This document shows, piece by piece, positions 24,958 to 31,035 of a stretch of 31,035 bases of DNA. Each line of letters opens with the position of its first letter. Within the stretch, counting starts at the first letter, position 1. This DNA comes from Planctomycetota bacterium (GTDB lineage Bacteria > Planctomycetota > Planctomycetia > Pirellulales > Lacipirellulaceae), in contig JAKEIB010000348.1 of NCBI GenBank assembly GCA_022614705.1, forward strand, positions 1 to 31,035, given 5' to 3'. The notes beneath the pieces are model-generated. The model saw only the letters and a list, made by a program, of their open reading frames with translations. It did not search any database and was not told the origin of the DNA. The position numbers and the translations under genes are program-made.

Positions 24958-25285
24958 ATGGTTGAAATCCGCCGCTATGTCACGGAATCGGGCGCGGATG
25001 TCGTCGGTAATATGGTTGGCGGAATTGAAGGATGTCCGCGCTCGCGCCAAGGTGGCGGCACGCATTGCGCGCTTGGCCTCGGGCAACTTCGGCGACTGCA
25101 AGCCGATTCGCGCCGGCGTGTGGGAACTGCGAATCGATTGGGGCCCCGGCTATCGCGTGTATTACGCCATGCTCGAGCAAACGTGTGTGCTGCTACTCTG
25201 CGGCGGCGACAAGCGCAAACAAGCGGCCGACATCAAACGGGCGATCGAGTATTGGGACGATTACCAGCGAAGGACAACGACGTGA
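24958..25285 (+). pseudogene. RelE/HigB-like toxin gene with frameshift
   Basis: The expected family start MVEIRRYVTESGADVV is encoded from ATG 24958. The rest (WLAELKDVRARAKVAARIARL, GDCKPIRAGVWELRIDWGPGYRVYY, LLLCGGDKRKQAADIKRA) is in another frame. An apparent one-base insertion near 25008-25014 (GGTAATATGG) breaks the gene. The downstream part matches HigB/RelE-like toxins of the family paired with a helix-turn-helix antitoxin, which cleave mRNA at the ribosome. The toxin stop overlaps the antitoxin GTG (GTGA), the standard toxin-first layout. It is either a dead toxin, a product of programmed or sequencing frameshift, or is started from the weak TTG 24950. The intact overlap suggests recent damage. 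Confidence 0.75.
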
Positions 25286-25596
25286 AACGCAAGGCAAGTA
25301 TTCCACATGACAAGGCGATCGTCGAGGAATTGCGGCGCGACCCGGAGTTTGCGGCCGAGTATCTTAAGGCGGCGCTTGAGGACTCGGACGAGCCGCAAGT
25401 GCTCCTTGTCGTGCTGCGTCATCTGGCGGAAGCCAAGGGCGGCGTCGCCAAGATTGCGAAGGCGTCGGGTTTGAAGCGAGAGAGCCTATACCGAGCACTG
25501 TCGGAACGAGGCAACCCGCGACTCTCGACGCTAACGGCGGTGATGAAGGCCGTCGGGCTGAGACTCACGGTCGAGACAAAATCCTCGCGAGCGTGA
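25282..25596 (+). CDS. HTH antitoxin of a HigBA-like pair
   Basis: A 104-aa DNA-binding antitoxin starting at GTG 25282, which overlaps the toxin stop codon. The N-terminal region (HDKAIVEELRRDPEFAAEYL, then LEDSDEPQVLLVVLRHLAEA) is the helical toxin-binding part. The helix-turn-helix is GGVAKIAKASGLKRESLYRAL, followed by SERGNPRLSTLTAVMKAVGL, characteristic of the COG3636-type antitoxins encoded after HigB/RelE-like toxins. It would neutralise the toxin and repress the promoter palindrome upstream. The gene is intact, whereas the toxin gene in front is frameshifted. Confidence 0.88.
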   Translation: MKRKASIPHDKAIVEELRRDPEFAAEYLKAALEDSDEPQVLLVVLRHLAEAKGGVAKIAKASGLKRESLYRALSERGNPRLSTLTAVMKAVGLRLTVETKSSRA

Positions 25597-25645
25597 ATGC
25601 GCAGCATAGTCCGTTGCCCTGACAGGGGCTGGACCGCCCAACGTA

Positions 25646-25665
25646 GTAGGCACACACCATGTGCC
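25646..25665. repeat. Single GTAG-headed REP hairpin
   Basis: GTAG is joined to the hairpin GGCACA-CACCA-TGTGCC. It has the same GTAG head as the composite elements, but no CTAC partner is evident within the next 80 nt. It lies in the 268-nt stretch after the antitoxin gene, which has no recognisable gene. Confidence 0.55.
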
Positions 25666-25844
25666 GTAACGGAGGCGGATGTTGCTCCGTTGATGTGAAG
25701 CACCACTGCGCCTGTTGGCCTGGCTGCTACGGAACACGGAGTCTGCCTGCCACGTCGATCGAGTACAGCGCGCAAAAAAGTCCGCCTCCATTGCCACGCG
25801 GCGATGAAGGCGGTTTACTTCATCGGGTTTCCAACCGTAGTCTC

Positions 25845-25894
25845 GTAGCTGAATTCGCAAGAATTCAGCCCTGAAGTCTCGCGACTTCAGCGAC
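25845..25894. repeat. Double-hairpin REP element overlapping a gene end
   Basis: GTAG at 25845 leads into GCTGAATTC-GCAA-GAATTCAGC (9 bp, GCAA loop) and CTGAAGTC-TCGC-GACTTCAG (8 bp), ending in CGAC, a degenerate CTAC. It supplies the last codons and the TGA stop of the SHD1 gene on the minus strand. Confidence 0.75.
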
Positions 25895-26932
25895 AGGTGT
25901 TGCAGTCGCCTTCTGGGCACTTGCCTGGCGATTCACGAATCGCAGGTCGCGAGCACTCAAGCGGTTCAGCGGCACGGTCGTTGTCCGGCCGTTGTCCTTA
26001 AGCAATTGAACATGGCCGTTGAGAAATCGGACCAGCCGTGCGTTGACCGAATAGCGGCCCGTGTTGTCGATCCACACGCGCATCTCGTTGCTGGCCAATC
26101 CGCCCGCTTCACGCAAGACTTTGCGCGACGCGCCGAAGATGTCATCGGTTTCTCCCTCGGCGGGCGGAGTGCCCTCGCCCGGTGTTTCGGCTGGCGCTTC
26201 AGTCGGCGCGGTTTCGGTCGCTGCAGGCGTGGTCTCGGCCGGTGCGCTCTCGGCACTTTCACCGCCGAACAAATCGTCCGCCGGCTCCTCGGTCGCGGGC
26301 GTTTCAGCCGGTGCAGCCGGCTCCGTGGCGGGAGTATCGGCAGGTGCCGCCGGTTCGGCGGGCGTTTCCGTCGTCGGGCCGAACAAGTCGTCGGCCTCGG
26401 CCGGTGTTTCAGCCGGCACGGCAGGCTCGGTCGCCGGCGGTGTTACGGCAGGCGCCTCCGTGGCAGGCGGCGTTGTGCCCTCGGTGCCGTTGAATAGGTC
26501 TTCGGCCGGCGGGGCTACTTCCGTCGCAGCCGGCGTTTGCGGTGGGACGACGGGCGCGGGCACCGTCTCGACGGGCCGCTCGACAGTCGCCGGTTGCTGC
26601 GGTGTCACCGGAAGCTGCGGGCGAATGTCGGCCGGCGTTTCCGCCGGCGCGGCCGGCGCCGGTTCGTGCTTCGGCTGGATCGCGTGCTCTTCGACAACTA
26701 CTCCGTCGCACGATTCGCAACCGCCACACGATCCACATCCACCGCAGCCGCCGCAGTCATCGTGGACCACGACTTCGCAGCCGCCGCAGCCACCACAGCC
26801 GTAGCCGTAATAGTAAGCCGGCGCGTACGAGTAATAGCCGCCCCAGCCGCAGTAATGGCAGGCGACGGCCGGGTTAACGAGCAGAGCGAAGACCATCAAA
26901 CCAACGAGGAACGTCCGAAATGCGTTTCGCAT
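25865..26932 (-). CDS. Secreted Cys/Gly- and Pro/Ala-rich protein with SHD1 domain
   Basis: A 355-aa exported protein; GGAG lies 8 nt before ATG 26932. The signal peptide is at 1-25 (FLVGLMVFALLVNPAVA). Residues 25-80 are a Cys/Gly/Tyr-rich region with CGGCGGC-type repeats, which could bind metal or be crosslinked. Residues about 85-265 are a disordered Ala/Pro/Glu/Thr tract with the recurring unit PAETPA...DDLFG. Residues about 275-340 match the SLA1 homology domain 1 (MRVWIDNTGRYSVNARLVRF... VPLNRLSARDLRFV), a domain frequent in planctomycete secreted proteins. Its partner is unknown. The C-terminal residues come from a REP element. Confidence 0.82.
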   Translation of the reverse strand: MRNAFRTFLVGLMVFALLVNPAVACHYCGWGGYYSYAPAYYYGYGCGGCGGCEVVVHDDCGGCGGCGSCGGCESCDGVVVEEHAIQPKHEPAPAAPAETPADIRPQLPVTPQQPATVERPVETVPAPVVPPQTPAATEVAPPAEDLFNGTEGTTPPATEAPAVTPPATEPAVPAETPAEADDLFGPTTETPAEPAAPADTPATEPAAPAETPATEEPADDLFGGESAESAPAETTPAATETAPTEAPAETPGEGTPPAEGETDDIFGASRKVLREAGGLASNEMRVWIDNTGRYSVNARLVRFLNGHVQLLKDNGRTTTVPLNRLSARDLRFVNRQASAQKATATPVAEVARLQG

Positions 26933-27042
26933 GACCCATTCTCCAGTGTCAAATTCGTTCGATTTGCGGCGAGGCAGGGCCTTGCCGGCAACCCACTATC
27001 GTAATTATGCAACCCTCAAAAATCAAACAAACGCCGTGCTCT

Positions 27043-27100
27043 GTCATTTCGAGGTCTGCCGAGGAATCTACCCAGACCCCTCGGCGGCCCTCGGGGTGAC
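27043..27100 (+). repeat. 58-bp palindromic repeat, left copy
   Basis: GTCATTTCGAGG...CCTCGGGGTGAC with internal complementary arms. Aligned to the reverse complement of 28012-28069 it matches at 50 of 58 positions by my count. This copy lies downstream of the gene at 27133-27987. Confidence 0.8.
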
Positions 27101-27132
27101 GTCGCAAACGATGTTACTATCGGGACCGCGAC

Positions 27133-27987
27133 TCAGCCCCGCGTGGCATTCGCGTCGGCCGGCGGTGTAGGCACTGCCGGCGTAACTGGCTTGGCGAACT
27201 CCGGAAACTCCTCCCCAAACTGGCGACTTATTGACGCACGCAGCGCCGCCGCTCGGTCGCGGAGTAGCCGCGCTTCATTGTGGTGTTGCAGCTCGGCCTG
27301 TTTCCATTCCTCAGTGAGTTGAGAGCGTGCCTGCTGGCCACTGGACGTCTCCCAAATTCGCACGGCTCGTTCGTGGAGCTCGCCCCCGCGATCGTACCAC
27401 GAGCCAAGCTGCCGGCCGAACTGAAGGACCGCTTTCTCGACGCCCTCGCTGGGCACGGCTTCAATGCTTGTCGCGGCAAACCGACTCACACGGCCCTTGA
27501 TCGCAAACACTTTGGCGGCGTTCGCGTCGTCGATTGCCGTCTCGGCATCGCGCTGCAGCTCGACTTCATGGAGCGCAATGTCGTTAAGGCGCAGCCAATA
27601 GGCCCGCGTACTATTTCGCGCGATTGATGTCGCGTCGGAAACAGGCGCGCTGGAACTCGCGGGTTTCGCACCGCCCTGCAGCGCGGTAATCTCATTGCGA
27701 AGCGAGTCGAGCTCCTGTCTCAACGCCGAATCGCGCTGTTCGCGCGTTACGACGGAGAGCTTCGGCCCCTCGGGCCGCCATGCGGGAGGAACATTGTCCA
27801 GAAGCTGCACCTTTTGGAGACCCGCGTGCGCGAGGTGCTGAACATTGATGCCGAGGTACTGGGCCCCGATCCACATACCACCCAACACGGCCAGCACGCA
27901 CCCGGCAAACTCCAGAACCGTAAGTCCGCGGCGCTCGCGCCCTAACCGCCCGCGAACGCGCTCGTTGAATCGAAAATCCGGCAACAT
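27133..27987 (-). CDS. Single-pass membrane protein with prepilin-like N-terminus
   Basis: A 284-aa protein; AAAGGAG precedes ATG 27987 at about 8 nt. The N-terminus is basic (RVRGRLGRERRG) and is followed by LTVLEFAGCVLAVLGGMWIGAQYLG, a 22-residue hydrophobic helix. The G|LTVLE pattern with Glu at +5 mimics a type IV prepilin cleavage site, but the rest lacks a pilin beta-sheet. Residues about 80-270 are long charged helices (coiled-coil type: REQRDSALRQELDSLRNEI, EWKQAELQHHNEARLLRDRA). The C-terminus is Pro-rich. It may be a periplasmic coiled-coil protein held by one helix. It is bracketed by inverted 58-bp repeats. No family is recognised. Confidence 0.75.
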   Translation of the reverse strand: MLPDFRFNERVRGRLGRERRGLTVLEFAGCVLAVLGGMWIGAQYLGINVQHLAHAGLQKVQLLDNVPPAWRPEGPKLSVVTREQRDSALRQELDSLRNEITALQGGAKPASSSAPVSDATSIARNSTRAYWLRLNDIALHEVELQRDAETAIDDANAAKVFAIKGRVSRFAATSIEAVPSEGVEKAVLQFGRQLGSWYDRGGELHERAVRIWETSSGQQARSQLTEEWKQAELQHHNEARLLRDRAAALRASISRQFGEEFPEFAKPVTPAVPTPPADANATRG

Positions 27988-28011
27988 TGCCTATCTCCTT
28001 TCCCCGGCGCT

Positions 28012-28069
28012 GTCACCCCGAGGTCCTCCGAGGGGTCCGAGCAGATTCCTCGACGGACCTCGGAATGAC
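28012..28069 (-). repeat. 58-bp palindromic repeat, right copy
   Basis: On the minus strand it reads GTCATTCCGAGG...CCTCGGGGTGAC, the same element as 27043-27100 in inverted orientation. It lies 24 nt upstream of the start of the membrane-protein gene. Similar GTCATTCCGAGG palindromes occur as dispersed repeats in other bacteria. Confidence 0.8.
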
Positions 28070-28603
28070 AGCAAATATGAATCTCGAATACAGTCGCTTG
28101 AATCAATGGTGCCCCACGCAAGTTTAGGTTGAGCAGCCACGCCACAATTCGCAAATTTCCAGCCAATCAGGCGCGCGAAAGGCCATAAACACCACTTGAG
28201 CCGCTTATTCGGAATCTGCCGCCGGTGCCAAGCGAAGCGGCCTTTGGCGCTCGGCAAATGTACGGCCAACAAAGCCACAACCCCCGGCCGCTGGTAGTAT
28301 GACTCCGCCCGCCCTCCTGATATGCGGAAGATGCTGAAGTCTCCGCGCGCGATGCACCTAAAACTTTCTGGGCATCTGTCCCGTATCAATCGACAGCGGC
28401 ATACCTGCCGATTCGGAAAACATAGCCGGCTAGGCAGACTCGACCGCCAGCGACGGTTGTTGGAATTTTGGAAACGACCTATAATTTGGGTGAGTTCCGC
28501 GAAAGTGACCGCCCAACGAAAGGGTCACTTCCACGGTTGGTGTCGCTATAAGGGACGTTGCTGAAACTAACTTTTCAGCCGTCCTTCGTGAAAGACTTGC
28601 TTC
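28070..28603. other. Intergenic region without a convincing gene (534 nt)
   Basis: Short open frames occur on both strands but none has a ribosome site or a protein-like composition that I can support. A candidate promoter is at 28457-28485. The segment 28125-28290 on the minus strand reads as a Trp/Lys/Arg-rich peptide (KRLKWCLWPFARLIG), which could be a dispersed repeat or gene relic. I cannot confirm it. Confidence 0.5.
28457..28485 (+). promoter_or_regulatory. Candidate promoter of the PAS-GAF-receiver gene
   Basis: TTGTTG (28457-28462), 17 nt spacer, TATAAT (28480-28485). The context GAAACGACCTATAATTTGG matches that of the box at 20802, and the GTG start is 119 nt downstream. Confidence 0.5.
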
Positions 28604-30379
28604 GTGTACGAGCAAAGCGCATCGAGACAAGACGGTTCGGCTGCCGGCGCGGGAGCGCTTTCACCTCCCAAGATTCTCTGTCTCGGCGGCACCCACGATG
28701 CACAGGTCACCCTCCAGGAGCGCTTTGGCGACGACGTGCAAATTGTGCCCGTCACGCCGATGCGTGCCTTGAGCCAGCTCGGCAGCGGAGACTACATCGG
28801 CATTTATGCCGATGCCGACCACTTCACCGAAGTCATCGACGTCGCCCGACTGATGCAGAACGAGCGCATTCTGCAAGGCATGCCCGACGGCGTCGTGCTG
28901 CTGGACAACGACAACACGATCCTCTGGGCCAACGGTCGGCTGCGCGAGTGGACGGGCCGCGACGACGTCGTTGGCTCGAACTTTTACGACGCTATGGGCA
29001 CGCCCGATATCCTGGGCCCAGACTTCTGCCCCTTTCACTCGGCCCTGGGAACCGGCCGAGAGAGCGCCTCCACGCTGCGTTGTTTTCAGAACCGCTATAT
29101 GCGGGTGCACGTCGCGCCCGTGATCGATAAGGACAAGGAACACCCACCGCGCCATCTCGTGGTCACCATCCGCGAGGTTACCGACGAGATCGTGCAACAG
29201 CAGAAGCTTTCCGCGATCCACCAGGCCGGCATCGAGCTGGCCGATCTGACGACCGACGAAGTCGCCAAAATGACGGTCGAGGAGCGGATCGAGCTGTTGC
29301 GCGCGAACATCCTGCACTGCACGCAGGACGTGCTGCACTACGATGTCGTGGAAATCCGCATGCTCGACCCGAAAACGCGGATGCTTGAGCCCGTGCTGGC
29401 CGTTGGTATGACGCCCGAAGCGGCCAGTCGCAAGTTGCGCGCCGAGCAAACGGGCAACGGCGTCACCGGCTTTGTCGCCGCCACGGGCAAGAGTTACCTG
29501 TGCGAAGACACGAGCGAAGATCCGCTGTACCTCGAGGGCGCGGCCGGCGCCCGCAGCTCGTTGACCGTGCCCGTCATGCTGCACGACCGCGTGACCGGCA
29601 CGCTCAACGTCGAAAGCCCCGAGCCTCGTGCGTTTAGCGAAAGCGATCTTCAATTTCTCGAAATTTTTGCCCGCGACGTAGCCATCGCGCTCAATACGCT
29701 GGAGCTGCTGGCCGCCGAAAAGGCCAGCACGGCCGCCGCCAGTGTCGAGGCGATTCATAGTGCCGTCGCGCTACCGGTCGACGATATCCTGAACGACGCT
29801 GTCAACGTGATGGAACGCTACATCGGCCACCAGCCCGACGTGGTCGAGCGCTTGCAGCAGATTTTGCGCAACGCCCGCGACATCAAGCAGGTGATCCAGA
29901 AAGTCGGCCAGTCGATGGCGCCGACGGAGGCCCAGCCGCTGTCGGCGCGGGTGGAGTTGCGGCCGGCCCTGGTGGGGCGTCGAGTCCTGGTGATCGACAC
30001 CGACGATAGCGTGCGCAGCGCGGCCCATGCTTTGTTGGAGCGATACCGCTGTATTGTGGAAACCGCTCACGACGGCAGCGAGGCGCAGTTCATGGTCCGC
30101 AGCCTGTCGGCCGACCAGCACTACGACGCCATCATCGCCGATATCCGCCTGCCCGACATGTCCGGCTTCGACCTGCTGCTCAAGCTCAAGGAAATGATGG
30201 AACGCGTACCGATGGCGCTGATGACCGGCTTCGGCTACGATCCGGGCCACTCGATCGTCAAAGCGCGGCAAGCCGGTTTGCAGGCGGTACTCTACAAGCC
30301 ATTCCGCCTCGACCAATTGCTGGAAACGGTCGAACAGCTAGTGATCGGCACAGAGCCGCCGACCGATCAGAATTCCTAG
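28604..30379 (+). CDS. PAS-GAF-receiver signalling protein lacking a kinase domain
   Basis: A 591-aa soluble signalling protein. GTG 28604 is the first start after an in-frame stop. Residues 22-80 are an unknown alpha/beta region (PPKILCLGGTHD). A PAS domain spans about 85-205 (LQGMPDGVVLLDNDNTILWAN) and a GAF domain about 230-365 (ERIELLRANILHCTQDVLHYD ... GNGVTGFVAATGKSYL ... SSLTVPVMLHDRVTGTLNVES). A helical segment with a degenerate H-box-like stretch is at about 385-440 (AIHSAVALPVDDILND). A receiver domain occupies about 460-580 with VLVIDTDDS, phosphoacceptor D513 (IIADIRLPDMSG) and K in LYKPF. No ATP-binding kinase domain is present, so it should receive phosphate from another kinase. 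Confidence 0.88.
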   Translation: MYEQSASRQDGSAAGAGALSPPKILCLGGTHDAQVTLQERFGDDVQIVPVTPMRALSQLGSGDYIGIYADADHFTEVIDVARLMQNERILQGMPDGVVLLDNDNTILWANGRLREWTGRDDVVGSNFYDAMGTPDILGPDFCPFHSALGTGRESASTLRCFQNRYMRVHVAPVIDKDKEHPPRHLVVTIREVTDEIVQQQKLSAIHQAGIELADLTTDEVAKMTVEERIELLRANILHCTQDVLHYDVVEIRMLDPKTRMLEPVLAVGMTPEAASRKLRAEQTGNGVTGFVAATGKSYLCEDTSEDPLYLEGAAGARSSLTVPVMLHDRVTGTLNVESPEPRAFSESDLQFLEIFARDVAIALNTLELLAAEKASTAAASVEAIHSAVALPVDDILNDAVNVMERYIGHQPDVVERLQQILRNARDIKQVIQKVGQSMAPTEAQPLSARVELRPALVGRRVLVIDTDDSVRSAAHALLERYRCIVETAHDGSEAQFMVRSLSADQHYDAIIADIRLPDMSGFDLLLKLKEMMERVPMALMTGFGYDPGHSIVKARQAGLQAVLYKPFRLDQLLETVEQLVIGTEPPTDQNS

Positions 30380-30385
30380 CGAACT

Positions 30386-30465
30386 GTAGCTGGCCTCTCC
30401 GAGGCCGGCTCGTCGCCCTTGAATTCGCCGCGATTACAACGGCCGGGGTCATAGACCCCAGCTAC
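30386..30465. repeat. Composite REP element (GTAGCTGG...CCAGCTAC)
   Basis: An 80-bp unit with perfect 8-bp outer arms GTAGCTGG/CCAGCTAC and two inner hairpins, GGCCTC-TCC-GAGGCC at 30392-30406 and GGGGTC-ATA-GACCCC at 30445-30459. It starts 6 nt after the regulator's stop. Confidence 0.8.
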
Positions 30466-30476
30466 AGACCAGATAA

Positions 30477-31007
30477 ATGTATTTCGTCATCTTGCTACTC
30501 GCCGCCATCGGTCACGCCATCCTTTGGGTGGCGCTCGTCAACCGCGCGCATGCGCTCGGCATCCGGCGGCGATGGGTCACTTTGCTGACGGTGCTCTGTG
30601 TCATCATGTTTGCGGTGATGCCCGTCGCCGTTATCGCCGCGGTCGCGAGCGTCATCGCCCCGCGGCCGACGCCGGTTGGCAGTTTGCTCTACGCGACCGC
30701 GTACATCTACATCGCCGCTTGCACGGTAGTGTGCATCGTCGCGGCAATTCAGCGTCTGCATTGGCGGGTTCACCCGGAGCGCCGAAACGTGCTGACATCG
30801 AATCACACAACACACATCAATGTGGCCGATCACGTTGCCGATCGTTTGACGGCGCCCGGCATCGCCACCTGGCTTAGCCGCTTGCCCGGCAATGAAGCGC
30901 GAAGCGTTTGGATCCAGGAAAAGAAGCTGAAAATAGAGACTGTAGCATCATTACTGGGGATTATGCAGCTTTTCGGCTGCGGGCGGCGTGTAGCGTTCGG
31001 GTTGTGA
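30477..31007 (+). CDS. N-terminal part of a metallophosphoesterase-type membrane protein, truncated
   Basis: A 176-aa reading frame. Three to four hydrophobic helices (MYFVILLLAAIGHAILWVAL, WVTLLTVLCVIMFAVMPVAVIAAVASVIA, LLYATAYIYIAACTVVCIVAAI) are followed by VADRLTAPGIATWLSRLPGN. That last segment is the one that precedes the catalytic domain in planctomycete YaeI-like metallophosphoesterases. The catalytic D-x-H...GD...GNHD motifs should follow. Instead, after about residue 150 the sequence diverges (EKKLKIETVASLLGIMQLFG) and stops at 31007. A frameshift, insertion or assembly join near 30920-30945 may have cut the gene, and the window ends 28 nt later. The function is therefore unproven. 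Confidence 0.55.
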   Translation: MYFVILLLAAIGHAILWVALVNRAHALGIRRRWVTLLTVLCVIMFAVMPVAVIAAVASVIAPRPTPVGSLLYATAYIYIAACTVVCIVAAIQRLHWRVHPERRNVLTSNHTTHINVADHVADRLTAPGIATWLSRLPGNEARSVWIQEKKLKIETVASLLGIMQLFGCGRRVAFGL

Positions 31008-31035
31008 GGTGACGTTGTTGGGCCTGCTCCTCACG

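Noticed and set aside
26061..26804. Long plus-strand open frame of 247 codons rich in Ser/Gly/Ala
   Set aside because: It is the antisense reading of the Pro/Ala/Glu repeat tract of the SHD1 protein, with no ribosome site and composition forced by the repeat.
28661..29758. Minus-strand open frame of 365 codons
   Set aside because: Antisense to the PAS-GAF domains of the regulator. It arises from high GC third positions and shows no recognisable protein features.

Overview
The window looks like chromosomal DNA of a planctomycete, probably of the Pirellulales. The signs are a GC-rich sequence, a three-finger MJ0042-type zinc-ribbon membrane protein, DUF1573 and SHD1 (SLA1 homology 1) secreted proteins, a thioredoxin/NHL-repeat protein, a membrane pyrophosphatase and many dispersed palindromes. 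No taxonomic marker such as rRNA is present, so this rests on gene content.

Positions 1 to about 8014 are the integrase-proximal end of an integrated mobile element, cut by the left window edge. It carries a tyrosine integrase and an excisionase-like gene at its right end, a VirD4-like coupling ATPase next to a probable replication-relaxation gene, a DUF488 protein, a Mom-like DNA-modification acyltransferase, and small unknown genes. The element sits in the 3' part of tRNA-Ser(GCU), and the last integrase codons are antisense to that tRNA. The most striking point is at 4495-4568. A tRNA-like cloverleaf with a glycine anticodon and glycine identity bases lies directly at the start of the Mom-like gene. 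Mom of phage Mu puts a glycinamide-like (carbamoylmethyl) group on adenine, so a Gly-tRNA-like donor RNA partnered with a Mom-type enzyme is a testable new idea.

From 8192 to 18584 the genes are housekeeping: hppA, holB, a zinc-ribbon membrane protein, and a tyrA-purL-purQ run on the minus strand. From 18749 to the end come envelope and secreted proteins (thioredoxin/NHL, DUF1573, an outer-membrane barrel, an SHD1 protein, a membrane protein with a prepilin-like N-terminus), hemG, a toxin-antitoxin pair whose toxin is frameshifted, a PAS-GAF-receiver regulator and the truncated start of a metallophosphoesterase-type membrane protein.

The second theme is repeats. Heptanucleotide-based hairpin elements lie in frame inside purQ, purL (twice), the thioredoxin/NHL gene and hemG (which also has a second heptad family). 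Because the unit is 7 nt and stop-free, it reads through in all six frames. Four of the five share a conserved hairpin core and the same chromosomal orientation. GTAG...CTAC composite REP elements follow several genes and supply the stop codon of holB and of the DUF1573 gene. A pair of inverted 58-bp repeats brackets the gene at 27133-27987.
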